Source: Cercophora sp. LCS_1
Taxonomy: Eukaryota; Ascomycota; Sordariomycetes; Sordariales; Lasiosphaeriaceae
Length of the DNA: 64,000 nucleotides
Direction: 5' to 3'
NCBI GenBank assembly: GCA_036250225.1
Contig: JAPZLL010000007.1
Span: 248,001-312,000 of the forward strand
Within the stretch, counting starts at the first letter, position 1; each line of letters begins with the position of its first letter. This document shows positions 9,939 through 21,929 of this stretch, one piece after another. The translations under genes were made by a program, and so were the position numbers. Under the pieces are notes generated by a model that worked only from the letters and a program-made list of their open reading frames with translations, did not search any database and was not told the DNA's origin.

Positions 9939-12524
9939 CTATGGCCAGACACTTGGCCCAAATGTCTCCATCGGTGCTGGCTTGGTCTTGACTGCGAGGT
10001 TCAAAACGTCCAGCGTACCCAATACATCCGTGTTGCCAAACCACTCTGGCCCATCAATATCCGACATGTATAGGGCAAAGAAGATGACCATAGTCGACAC
10101 AATCAGGCCACAGTCCAGTGCTGCCGACGTGATGTAGTTGTACTGTAGCCACCACCCAAGCTTCCTCCGCCTGAGGAAGTAGTTGAAACCCGTCCCAACA
10201 ATACCCCAGCAGTAAAAGATCATGACAGTGGCCGGCGGCATCATACCCGACCCACCGAAAACCAGTGGCATGCTGACGTAGCGCCAAATAGAGCGGGGGT
10301 ACCGCCTGGCAAAGAACCACGTCACGACTGGTGCCAGGGCGCCGACGAGCCAGAACCACTGCAACGAGCTATAGAGGGCGTCGCCCGAGAACATGCGTGC
10401 CGGCCCGATGGCACCCCACACGACTGACGCTGTGAAGAAAACGCGAGCACTCGGGCAGTTCCAGTGGTGAACCTGGGTGTCGGAGCAGACATCGGGAATG
10501 TTGGCGAGCGCCCAGTTCATGACGGCGATCTGGATAATGGCGGACCAGACGGACGCAATGAGTTGGGACCAGAACATGGTCCTTGGTGGGACTTTCATGT
10601 AGTGGCCGAGCTTGAGATCCTGGATAAAATAGAGTGCCTGCGACATGCAGAGATAGCCGTAGTTCTTGAACATCATCATCGCCAAAGGACGTCCGGGAAG
10701 CATGTATCCAACAATGTACTCGGTAAGCACATTGAGACCGAGCTGCGTGTTGGTGATGGCCTGGACGATTCCAACCGGTACTGTCCACACGACTGGCAGG
10801 AGCATGCAGACGACATAGGCCCACCAGGGAAAGTTAGTGTCCCAGGCACAAACCACGGCAAACGACAGGCCGACCATGATGGCAAACAACACCCCATACC
10901 ACCAGTCCTCGGCATCTCGGTACTTCTTCATCAACCGCATGTGAACGTCATCCTCCTGCGAGCGAGCCAGCTTCCATTGCGTCCAGATTTCGCGGCCGTG
11001 GTAGAGCGCCACGTGCGTGATGACTGCCGCAACAGCAGCAAAGGCCAAGCCATAAGCCAGCGCAAACTGAGTCGGGAGGTACAGTGGAGAGTATGCGTGA
11101 TAAGCCGCCTCGTCAAACTGCATGTTTTCGTTCATGATAAAGGAGACGTTGTAAACTTGGCCGGTGTTGTCGTAGGCGTGGACATTCTGGACGGGCAGAT
11201 AATCCGAATACCACATGCCCGAATAGTGGATTCCCATCGATACAAAAACGAAGAAAACGGTGATTCCAGCAAGCACATTGGCGATGGCGTGGAAAGGTGG
11301 GATCAAAGGCGACTGGAGATAGCCGCTGATGATGCTCCAGTCCTAAACAGTGTTAGCAAAAAAAGACAACATGAGAAATCACATAGACCTACCAAAGTCA
11401 TCGGCAAGAGTCCGTAGCCGCTGTAGCCGCCAAACAGCTGGTTCACCAGCACGTTGTCGGGATAGATCCAGGTGACCCAGCAGAACCACGACAGTCCGGT
11501 GAAGATGAAACCGGGGAACCAGTACCAGGCAAATGACGCGGCAAATACCACCAAGAACCATTTATACCGCCCGATACTCCAGCCATTTGTCCTGGACGGG
11601 TCCGAGGGCGAGTGGTCGTGTAGGGCGTAGAAAAGAGTGCAGTTGACCAAGTTCGCCGGCCAGATCATTGCAGCCGGCCAGACCAAAAACCGCCGGGCCA
11701 ACCCTGCGAGTCCGTAACCTGTGCACAGAGTCGTGATGCCGAACATAATCTGCCAGAGCCACCCAAAGCTCTGCTTATACCAAATCTCCTGCGCAATGAT
11801 AACGTCTGTCGCATACAGCGCGCCACCGCCATATGCCGCCTATAACTGTCAGTGAGGCTCACGACTTGCACGGCTCATGACCTACATTTGACATGACCAC
11901 AATGATGACGTGCTCCTTGAAGTTGAAAGGTCCCGGCTTGAGATTAAACTTGAGTCCACAGACGTTCCAAACTCGATCGGGGAAAATGAGATCCCAGCCG
12001 AGACCGATAGGATAGGCCACCAGCTGGATCACAAACGTTGTGATGGTCACATTTGGGTTTCGCAGCGACAAGAGCATGTTGACAGCGGACCCAATGGTAC
12101 ATAGTAATAGCCCAATCGTCCACGCTCGTATCGTATTCACCGGCATATCGACGTCAAAGTTGCGCACCGACGCCCGTACCTATTCACTCGGGTTAGACAG
12201 CCGTCCTGTGTCGCTCGCCGCCCTCTCCTAAAAATAAAATAAAAGAGGAACGTCGCTCACTTCTGGGTATGGTGAATTGTCCTCAGCCAATATCTGCTCA
12301 ATCTCGGCGCCCTTTTCGACATTGCGTGTGTTCAGCGCCACCTCGACCTCGTCCAACTCGTCCAACGGTAGGTTTGGGTCCAGTCGGTGTATCTTCTCAA
12401 ACTGCTTGAGCGAGCTCAGCGATGAGTCGGGTCCTCCTTCCAGCGATCCGGCATCCACATCCGGCATCACCTCTTCGTCGTTTCGGCGCCGGCGGAAAAA
12501 CCTCGAAGCCATGTTGGCAGCCAT
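9939..12524 (-). CDS. Oligopeptide transporter, OPT family
   Basis: This is a proton-coupled small-oligopeptide transporter of the fungal OPT family, a polytopic membrane protein, probably in the plasma membrane. My exons are 12524-12261, 12179-11886, 11839-11393 and 11342-9939, giving 802 residues with every junction in phase. The acidic cytosolic N-terminus (RFFRRRRNDEEVMPDVDAG) leads into the first membrane segment (TIRAWTIGLLLCTIGSAVN). Many hydrophobic helices follow, with the family-typical GHYMKVPPRTMFWSQ (the conserved KIPPR-like motif) and GGSGMMPPATVMIFYCWGIVG near the end. The length is normal for the family. The start could also be the second Met four codons downstream (12512). 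Glutathione or peptide specificity cannot be told from the sequence. Confidence 0.92.
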
Positions 12525-15500
12525 CGTCGGGTTGTCGTCGAGGCAGAACACTCGGGATGCACTCGGCGCAACAACGGGGCCGGAAACCAAAGCAGGATCA
12601 CAACGGCAGCCGGCAGGTGGGAGCAAGTCGGTTAAAAGAGAGGGAGGGCTCAGGAGCGCAGCACAGGGCGCGGGAGCGGACGCGGGCGCGAGTTAAGACA
12701 AGGAAGCGATTAATATATATTGAGCGAGGACATGGCTGGCTGTCTCGCGTGTACTTTGTACTTCTCAGCGCCCGTCCCAGCCGTCTTTTCTGGGGCCAGC
12801 TAGAGGAGGATGGCACTGTGGCCGAGTACTGTACTGTGCACGACGTAGGGAAGGCCGTTTGCGTGGGTGACGGGAGGATGTATGCCCTGTAGGTGTGCGC
12901 GAGGTTGGGTGTGTGTGGGATGGATGCTGGATGGACGCGGGCAACCGTTCGGTTTTCTCTGTCCCCAGCAGCAGGAATGGGGCAAGGGGGCGACGGAAGT
13001 GATGTGAGCACCAGCAAGGCAGAAGAGACGTGCTGCGGCCGGTGGTGCGGGAGAAAATGAGGGAGGGGTCCCGTTTCTGGAAGCAACTGGGTATCGCGGA
13101 AGGTGCAGCGCCAGCACTTGTTGACCTGCCTAAATTGGAACTGATGGCTGGCCGATGGGTCGAGCCCCCGGGCGACGAGCAGGGGTTCTTGGAAATCTCG
13201 AAGCGGGGGGGGGGGGCCAGCCATGCATGCGCCAAGATCAACGCCCAGGACCTGGGGATCTGGCCTGGTGTCTGCTCGCTCGCCGTTGCAGAGGCGCCGT
13301 TCTTCGATCTGCCCCCTGCCACGGGGCGATGCGATATGGATAGCGCGCATTTCGATGGGGTCCTCCAATTCCCGGTCATATCCTTTGCCGTGTTGGCCCC
13401 GCACTCACGGAATCATCAGAGACAGATGCGCAGATAGATAGCTGGCCAGCTGGGAAGAGGAAGTAGCGACGGGAGGTTTAGCCCTCAGCACTGTTGGCAG
13501 TTCCCCGACGCCGAGTGTGCCGGTCAAGCCAGCTGCCAGGACAGCGTGAGCATGCAATGGGTGCGGAGCGGCCATGTTGGCGTCTTGACGAGGATGGGAA
13601 GGCACGGGGAGCTTGCCACTCTGCTGCATCGCAATATCGGCGGCCAATTGCAGCCCGGCTCTGGCCCTGCCGGCAATATCGGCGACCCATGATGCTTCTT
13701 ATCTCCCACCCCTTTTGTCTCCAATGATTCTCCAGTAACCTTCTTCGGCCTCTCCCGGAGCCTCGTCAACCTGCCAGTAATTCGCAGCACTCAGGTGTTT
13801 CCACGTCTGCGACGACGCCGCGACACAGAGACACGGATTTGGGCAACTGGCGTTGCCGTTGTCGCCATTGTTCGTCCCGGTTGTTGTCGCTCGATTGAGT
13901 CTCGGGGCTTCCATCCGTTTTCGTTGGCGAGCTCGGCAAGCGGAGCGCCTTTTCAACGCTTGGATTTGGGGTTCGCAGCGTAGCAACCGAAAGTGGGGAA
14001 CAGCATGTGCTGATGGACTGCACCTTTCTCTCTGTACTTTGGTACCTACTCTAAGACATTTCTGCTCACCGGAGCCCTCAACCTTGGAAGATGGTTCCAA
14101 CTTGGCAAGGACAGTACCGCAGGCAATTGTGGCTTTTGCTCTCCACGAAAGAGCATGCGCAACGGCTGAAGCAATGCAACAGCACCGAGACACAAGACTT
14201 TGAGCCCGCCAACGAGAGTGTCCAATGGAAGTTGTGCCGCATCACAACGCCCTGAACGAATTACGACGGCACAGCAAACGAAGCCGTTTGGGCGAGTCCT
14301 TGGACCAGCTGAACCACCCGCAGCCCTGTCTGCTCTCGTCATTCGTTCGAGCCTTCAACGTCACATCCGGGTTTCCCCCTGCCAAGACCTGGGGAGGCAT
14401 CGGGTCCAGTTTAGCCACTGGCCGAGTTGAAGCGTGCCCCAAGATGCAACCCATTCAACGTTCAACGCATTGAATAGGAGGGAGGACAATGGCAGAGGGA
14501 ATCTAGCCATCTGCCGTCTGAGCAACCGGTTCAGTGGCGGACTGCTTCTCGACAGAAGACGGGTGCTGGAGCCGTGATCGCCAGCGCATCGTTTCCCCAG
14601 GGTCCCGGTACTTTTCGCTTGTCGATCAAAACTGTTGTTTCTCTAAATAATCGGGTATTTCGTGGACGACGGAAAGGAGGCCCTTTGCAGCTCGCCACCT
14701 TGGAATCCGGGGGTCTGGATTTCATTGATACCCGAGGGCACAACTGAAGCCCGCCCGAGCAACGAGAGCATCCCGTGGCCGGCGTACCCCCGCCACCTCG
14801 CCGGCGTCCGGGTCAGAATGGCCCTCGTGCAGGTCGACTTGCCGGTCCGGGGAACCCCATGGTAAGCATCGATGGGTGAAGCGAGCGGGCGGGCTGGGCG
14901 GGTTTGAAACCAAAATAGCAGCGCATAAATTGGCCCTTCTCCCGGCTATATACCATAGATTAACTGGGTACTACCCACAACTCCGGACGACGTTGGTACA
15001 CAGGCAACCAGGTCTCGATTTTTCTCGCCAATTTTTCATCAGGCCCGATTATGGTTTTGGCGAAGACACCATCCGCTACCGAATCTTGAACGGCTTGACC
15101 TTCCGGCTGGCGAACGGCACGTCTGGGTGTCACTGAACCCGTCAAGGACCCAACGTCGGCCGCCAGTTTGCTGCCGACTATGTCGTGCCTCTGAGCTGTC
15201 CCTTTGACGCAACACACCAGCCCGTTTGCGGGTTGTGTCTTTTGATAAGTCTAAACTGGCCGATGGAGGACTGGGAGGCAATTTGCGTATGCCAAGCCTG
15301 TATAGCATCGGGCAGGTTGGGTGATGGCCAGTAATATATGCCATGTCGAATGACTCGGGCCACATTCCGAACCTCAGCCAGCGATGGCTCCCTGGTCGTA
15401 TGACTTGCATCGCCCGATAAGGGATACCAGGTGGGATATCCAAACACCACACCGGTATCGACTTGACCAGCAGGCTCCCTTGGCAGTGCAGTGCCGCCTG

Positions 15501-15975
15501 AGGGTCAGCCATATCTGTAGGGCGAGCCGAGGCGAGATAGGATCATATAATGGCGAGGTGTGTCATCTGGTCCCTACGTGATCAGCAGGAGGCTGCACGT
15601 AGTATCAGGGAGGCTCAACTGCATCTGTGTGAAGAGCTGGGAGATCCTGAACCATCGGGATCTGGGGAGGTTGCCTACCAACCCACCAGGCCAGTGATAC
15701 AACGACAAGGACTCGGTCCAAAGTCCTCCTATCAAAACAACTCGAACTACATGGACTGACTCGTTCTTCGCAACTATGATGATTCCATGTCGAAGACAAT
15801 CGAGACGCATACGCCACTCCAAAAATAAACCATCTTGGATAACAGTCCACGAACACGGCAGCAAAACCAAAAACTTAACCATCCCGTCTCCCCAACATCT
15901 CCAGAGTTTCCATAGCATTTATCACACTGTGAGAGACGCATCTCCTTCGTCTGGTGGTTGAGTGTGGTGGGCCAC
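12525..15975. other. Intergenic, no gene supported; possible coding relic at 14.96-15.5 kb
   Basis: These 3.45 kb upstream of the transporter hold no gene I can defend. A G12 run lies at 13205-13216. On the minus strand between about 14960 and 15500, two adjoining frames read in a protein-like way (for example SLAEVRNVARVIRHGIYYW, then KLARKIETWLPVYQRRPELW) but are broken by a frame change and stops. I recognise no family, and this could be chance in GC-rich DNA. Confidence 0.45.
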
Positions 15976-15993
15976 AAAAAAATATATCAAAAA
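15976..15993 (-). terminator. Pol III terminator of tRNA-Pro
   Basis: Just downstream of the tRNA on the minus strand are a T5 run (15989-15993) and a T7 run (15976-15982), the usual RNA polymerase III stop signal. Confidence 0.75.
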
Positions 15994-15997
15994 GTTG

Positions 15998-16086
15998 GGT
16001 CTGGCCGGGGATTGAACCCGGGACCTCTCGCAATATTGCTGTAGGGTGAACCCTAAGCGAGAATCATACCACTAGACCACCAGACC
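15998..16086 (-). tRNA. tRNA-Pro(AGG) with an ~18-nt intron
   Basis: The acceptor strands GGTCTGG and CCAGACC are perfectly complementary. The A box (TAGTGGTATGAT) and B box (GGTTCAATCCC) are in place, with a CCGGG/CCCGG T-stem. The anticodon stem CTCGC/GCGAG encloses the loop TTAGGG-T, giving anticodon AGG (proline). The ~18-nt intron sits one base 3' of the anticodon (about 16033-16050), as usual for nuclear tRNA introns. Its ACCCTA can pair with TAGGGT of the anticodon loop, the expected anticodon-intron helix. The mature tRNA is 71 nt before CCA addition. Confidence 0.95.
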
Positions 16087-16463
16087 TTTTATTGGGTATT
16101 TGTCGAGTACGGTATTGGCGCACATAATGGATATTCTGTGTGACGACACACTTCGACCGAAGGGTGTTGACATGGCATGCATTGACAGGTCGTATCTTGA
16201 GTTGACGTTTGCTGTTGCTGTGCTTTGGTTGACCGGGTTATAGTTGCAATGTGTTTGATGTTACTATGCCCCAATTAAGGCACCACCATCAAAAGGGAAT
16301 GGGAAATTTCCAAATATTGCCTTGTTGGCCATGCTCCATCAATTACATGCCCTCAACTTCTTCAACACCATCCGGGTTGAAGCAGTTAACTCAATCTATT
16401 CTTCTCAACTCCATTCCCCGAGAACCCTATCCCACAACCACAACGAACCAAATCAACACCAAC
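16087..16463. other. Intergenic, no gene supported
   Basis: This lies upstream of the tRNA and downstream of the HAD hydrolase stop codon. It probably contains the hydrolase 3' UTR; no other signal was seen. Confidence 0.5.
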
Positions 16464-17840
16464 CTACCACCCCTCCCTCTCCAAAGCCCACCCAACGCCC
16501 CTCCTCACATCCTCGACAATAACCCTCGGCTCCCTCCCCTCCCCAAACTTTCTCCCCTCCCTCCAGACCCCCGTCTTGACCAACACACTGACCCACTCCG
16601 TGCCTACCTCGCTCCTAAACCGATTTGCCCCCACAATATCACTCTCCGGGTTATCCCCCACCATATACACCCTATCCAAGACCCCGGCCTCATGCAACCC
16701 CAGCCTTCGTAAGTCCTCGTGCCGATGCTCCCCCAACACCCGCTCCGCAAACCGATACGTCTCCTCCTCCGGTTTCCCAATCACCGTCCTCTTGAGCTCA
16801 TGGCCACCCGTATACCGTCTCCATGTCCCCGCCAGGGCAGCTTGAAAGGCACCCTGCCCGAACCGCGGGAGGTGGAAATTAGCGGACCATTCCAGGTCTC
16901 CATTGGAGAAGAACAGGGTCGGTTGGCCATCGGTTTGCCAGCCGCATGAGGGCAGGGTGCAGTTTCCGTTTTGGGGGGATAGGGTACCCAGGTACCCGGC
17001 GTGGGAGAGGAGGAGGTCCGAGATGATTTGGATGTCGACGGCCCAGTCGCGAGGGTCGTCGAGCACGAAAACGGCGTCGATTTTGAGGGATGATGAGAGG
17101 GAACCGGTGCCGGTGTGTATTGGCTTCGGGAGCGGGCGGGTGTCAGAGCTCAGCTCGGTGAGATGGCGGAATGGAAAAATGGTTGGGTTCGCGGCGATGA
17201 TGTCGGCGGGCGTGATGACGTTTTGGAAGCCGTACGAGTGGAGGACCGCGCGGGATTTGGCGTAGTCGGAGCCGGTTGCTAGGACGGTTTTGTTGGCTAG
17301 GTTGTTTGGGTCATTGTTGTCACTGACAAGCTGGCGGAAGGGCGTGTGGGATTGCACAAAGTTGGAGGTGGATAGGGGGACGCCGAGCTTTTGGGAGAGG
17401 TCGGCTACGCGGTCGGCTTCGCGCTTGCCGCCGCCGTTTGTGAGGAGGATGAAGGGGATGTGGTGTTTTTGGAGGTAGCGGAGGGATTCGGTCGCGCCGG
17501 GGATGGGCTTGGAGACGTGGAGGAGGACGCCGTCGATGCTGTCCGGTATCCTTAGTGTCAACATCGTGAGATGTGTGAGGGTGGGACTCACTCAAACGCA
17601 AACGCGAATCGGGGCGCGGCATCCTGAGCTCGAGGCTTCTCCGGCAAACTCGAGCTATCGCGCTTTCCAATGATGACAGCCGACTGAGGTGTCCACGTAT
17701 GCCGTGAAGCAGCGAGTGGTGAGACGACGGTTGGAGCAGCAAGAGCTCGCACACCGCGAATGACGCTGCACACGGCCAAAGAAACAGACCACGTCAGCAT
17801 TTTGTTCCGTATGAGAGGTGTTGAGATTTTACCGATTCAT
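16464..17840 (-). CDS. HAD-superfamily hydrolase, CECR5/HDHD5 type
   Basis: This is a haloacid-dehalogenase-fold phosphatase of the CECR5 group, thought to be mitochondrial; the substrate is unknown. Motif I is FAFDIDGVLLH (D61, D63), motif II FILLTNGGG, motif III the lysine in VIGKPEEETYRFAERVL, and motif IV VYMVGDNPESDIVGANRF. My model has exons 17840-17833, 17765-17592 and 17538-16464 and 418 residues. The 8-nt first exon (ATGAATCG) splices to give MNRVIRGVRALAAP, a basic, amphipathic mitochondrial-type leader; the intron has a GCTGAC branch site. An alternative start without this splice is the ATG at 17800. The second intron divides the codon of the nucleophile Asp61 (GA|C), so correct splicing is needed for activity. 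Confidence 0.88.
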
Positions 17841-19168
17841 CCTGGTTTGTTAATTGACACTTTAGGTGGTATATATGTTCGCCGTCTTCACCTCATTGGG
17901 TTTGCTCACTCCCGGCGTTGGTGATGTCCCACAAGCTTTGTGTCTCTCTGGTGGACGTTGCGCCTGACAGGGGTGCGGGGCCGCCCTGGAGCTTCCCGGC
18001 TGGCCGGATGGGGTGGGGGTCTTTAGCGGACCCGACCCCTGGGAGGTCATCAGGTGGTACCGCCCTGAGCTGTGTGTTCCAGAATATCCAATTGACATCG
18101 CAAAAGAACAAAGAAAATGACAGATACCAGCTAAGATCAATCGTGGACGATGCGAGGCATTCGCATTTCGAATGCTACTCCCCAAGAATTGGATGCCTGC
18201 GGGGCATCCCCTACCACCATCTACCTTAGTGCGCATCCAACCTCATGGGGACCTCACAGCGTCCCGACGAATAGGAAGCTTCCCATTCCTCCCAAGCATT
18301 CCAGCTTCAACACATGCTTGACGAATAAGACACTTCAAACCACCTTCCGGTCACTCAGTAGCATGTCACGCAGCACGTTCACAACGGCCTTACGCAAAAG
18401 TATGTGTCCGCTTTCAGCAAGCACAAAAAACGCCACTGATTCCATGACCTCTTGATCTTTACAAATACACTAACACTATGACGCCTCTCCCTACCCACCC
18501 ATGAGAAACCATTCATCCATCCTGTTCCCGCCGGCTCTGTTTTTTTCTCACTCTCCCCCTTCCATTCTCACGAGCTCACATGAACGTTCAACTTCAAACA
18601 CACACATACACCTCTCGACAACAGAAAAAGACATTACCGGAACCTCGGATAACACCCGTACGTGTTCCCCCACTACGCGCGCTGATGCATCTCTAAGCAG
18701 CCTCCCTTCTTGGACGAAAACTCCTCATGACAAAAACACCGGGCCAGATGCCAAATGTGAAAACCTCGAGGACAAGATGACGAAAAAAAAAAAAATTCCT
18801 TTGATCTCTCTCGTCTTCGAAAACTCCCCCGTATTACCATCGTAACGACTGCGAACGCCTCGCCGAAAAAAAAAGAAATCGAGAAATCAAACTACCATGT
18901 CGAAATACGTGTCTGCATGCGCAAAATATGTGGCTTGAAGGGGCATGTATCGACAGAGCCTCTGTGTCAGCCGACACAAAATGCTGGAGAAGTAGAAACA
19001 GCGCCATATGATGCCAAATGTTCGCCAATGCTGAGTTCATGCCGAGTATCACGATGCTGGGTCTGCAAAGCAGCAGCATCTCGTCCAGTTCTGTCATGCC
19101 CGCAACCTTGGTGCACCGCCTGGCCCCATGACCGACCATCAGACCTCGCACGTATCGGGCTTTGCTGT
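17841..19168. other. Intergenic, no gene supported
   Basis: This is the upstream region of the CECR5-type gene and the downstream region of the coiled-coil gene. It contains an A-rich run near 18783-18794 and short open frames with no recognisable product. Confidence 0.5.
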
Positions 19169-21929
19169 CTATCGTTCGGCCCGGCTGACCTGGCTTGCCG
19201 AAGTGCGGCTCCGCTCGTCATCCTCTTCGATCACGTCGCTCAGACGAGTGGGGTGGTGGTGGCGAGGAACCTGTTCCCACCCGGGTGCCGCGTAGCCCTG
19301 GCCCGAGTACTCGGGGTTGCCAGCGCCAGGGTTGTTGTTATAGTTGCCCGCCCACTGCGAACTCGAGGGCGGATAGCTGGTGGGTGCCTGTGAGACAGGC
19401 GGCTCAAAGTCCTCTGTGCGACCGTCAGCACCACGTACTCCGCTCGGAGGGGAGTTGGGGCTGCGGTAGGGGATTCTGTTGCCGTGTGCATCGCGGACAA
19501 AATTCCCGTGCCCGTCAATCACGTACTCACCTTCGCTGTAGCCTGTCTCCGATCCCGGTCCGTAGCTTCCACCTTCGTGGCTGGTCGGCTCGGGCTGCTG
19601 GTATTGGCTGCTGCCCGGCGCGCCAGTTGAGCTGCTCGTTTGGCCGGTCGGGGGTTGGTTGTACGTGGGGTAGTGCGGCGCTTGGGCTGCTACGTACTCG
19701 GATGTGTCGGCGCCCTGAGTATGTGGGCGCTGGTCGCGTGTGCCGGTCTGTCGGCTCGGCGCTCCCTGCGTCATGGGAACAACTTGAACGCCTCCAACAA
19801 GTGTTGGCATGCCTTGCTGGAGGGAGATGGTGCGGTCACGCTCTTCTTGCTCCCGTCTGCCGAGTTCCTCCCAGGCACGGCGAGCCTCCTCCTTGGAGAT
19901 CAGGAGCTCCTTTCTCTGCTCTGCGTGCAGCTTTTGCAGCTTCTGGTTTTCTCGCTCCAGGTAGGCCAAATCTCGGGAGACACTGGCCCTTTGCTGGCGT
20001 TCTTCCTCGAGTTGAGCTTCCATCATCGCGTTGACCTCTTGATTTCTCTCGAGTTCGGAACGGGTTTCGAAAAACCACCTCTGGAACTTGCGCTCAGAGC
20101 TTGCGCGCAGTCGCTGCAGCTCAACCACTGCATGGAAAAGGTTCGCGCCCGCCGCCGAAAGGTCGCCAACCTGTCGGGAGAGCTGCGAAGATATCGGGTT
20201 GCGGTCGAGCTCATCGGTATTTTCTTGGAGCTTGCGGATCCAGAAACTTGTCATTCCCTCCCAGTGAGCTGACAAAGCTTCCCACCGCTCAAAGGCATGG
20301 GGAAAAGAGTTCTTGACTCGGCTTGCGCCCATCCCCTGCGTTGACGATTCGCCCTGCTGTGTTGAAGCAGCACCACCGGCCCCGGGTTGGGGTGCTGTGA
20401 AACCTTGAGGCTGTTGTGTCGAGGTTGGCACTCGAGTCGGCCTCAGAGGAGGAGGCGCCGCAGCGGGCGGCTGTTGCATGGTAGCGGGCTGCATTCGGGG
20501 AGTGCCCTGCGAGGCATCCTGGCGTTGTTGGCGCCGCTGTATTGCCGGATCTACTGACATCTCACCACCACCTGTTGCAGCGCCAGCAGCAGCTCTCCTT
20601 CTTCTCGTCTCCTCGAGCAATCGAGCCTCCTCTTCCGCGCGGGCCTTTTCCATTTGTTCTCTCTCTGCCCTCTGGCGCGCCTCGCGTTCGGCACGCTCAC
20701 GCATGATCACTCTAGGACCACGGATGACTTGCTGAGGGGAGCCCGTCTGCCCGGGAGCTGCCGTGGGCCGTGACGACGACGAACCGTTGCCATTGGACGT
20801 GGCGGGGCCGCCGCCGCCGCCGCCTGCAGCTAGGAGATCCGCCATGGAAGCTTCCTCCTCGACGATGTCGGGGGAGAAGGAATTGGGTTGTCGGAGAGCT
20901 TCCTCTAGCGTCCAGAGGATTGCGCTCCTGGTGTGCTTGGAAAGGCGAACAATGGGGTGGGGCTCAGCTTGGCTCAAAGAGGACGAGCGTTGCTGCGGGA
21001 AGTATGACGGGAGGAGGGTTGATGCGTCTTCTTCGTCTCCGAGATCGTCACTGAGGTCCTGCGAGAGCTGCCGTCGAGGGCGTGGTGTTCTCGGTTCCTC
21101 TGGTCGCGCTGCAGGCTGTGCCCTTGCTGCTGCAAGAAGAGGGCCGGGGCTGATGCCAACGGACGCTGCCTCAATGTGTACTCGTCTCGTTTCCGAGGGT
21201 GGTCGAGGGCTGGGACTTTGGAATCGCGGAGTTCGGCGAAGAACTCGTTGTGAAGACGGTGTCGACGAGCGGGACTCTTGTCGGTGGGAAGGCAGATGCT
21301 GCTGCTGGCGCTGGGTGTTAGGTATTTCGGACGTCGTGTAGATGGTGCGAGGCGAGGCTAGCTCGGGGCCTGCAGCGGTTCCTCTCGGATTACCACCAGA
21401 CTGGGCTGGTTTGGCCGACAAGGTGAGGATTCACCACCGCTGGGTGGTGGCTACAAAGGTCGTTGGGGTCTGGGGAGCTATGCGCAGGTATCAGAAACTA
21501 CCGAACTTCTGGTAGAGTGGTGGAGCGGGAGAGAGGCAAGGTCTTCCCAGGTTGACGTGTGGCCTGGATGCGCGGGGTGGGCCAGTGTTGCACGTACCAA
21601 AGTATCTGCGGAAGCTTCTCAGGAATGCGACATAAAGACTGAGAGAGCAGACTGCTGAAAGAGTGGTACAGTAGAATCAATGGAGAGATTCCCGCCCTCC
21701 AAATTATGAACAAGGGTGCGCGGTCGGTTGTGGCCAGCTTTTTGCGTGGAAAAAAAGGTGGTCGGAAGGAAGGAAAACCAGGTGGTTGGGAGGTTGGAGG
21801 TGCTGCGCGGCCCAAAAAATCTTTTGAAAGGGCAGTTGGCTTGGAGCCGACGAGCTGTCAGCACTGGCCCTGCTGAAGCGCAGGCAAGTCGAGAATTTCG
21901 TCGAGGTTAGTCGCCTCACCTTGAGGCAT
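19169..21929 (-). CDS. Large coiled-coil protein of unknown function
   Basis: I do not recognise a named family. The long exon (from about 21405 to the stop at 19169, ~745 codons) encodes a Ser/Pro/Gln-rich N-terminus and a conserved-looking helix SKHTRSAILWTLEEALRQP. A charged coiled coil (RAEREARQRAEREQMEKARAEEEARL) follows, then a globular stretch (FERWEALSAHWEGMTSFWIRKL) and a second long coiled coil with repeated E/Q/R heptads. The tail is Gly/Tyr/Pro-rich and low-complexity, ending SRTSASQVSRAER. The open frame begins just after an in-frame TGA and has no ATG for almost 200 codons, so an upstream exon is required. The best candidate is ATGCCTCAAG (21929-21920) with donor GTGAGG, joining in phase at 21405 to give a 748-residue protein through a 514-nt intron. 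A structural or scaffold role is only a guess. Confidence 0.7.

Noticed and set aside
12598..13404. 268-codon minus-strand frame upstream of the OPT gene
   Set aside because: It is Pro/Arg/Ser-rich, overlaps the transporter promoter, and has three other open frames in the same place; no homology recognised.
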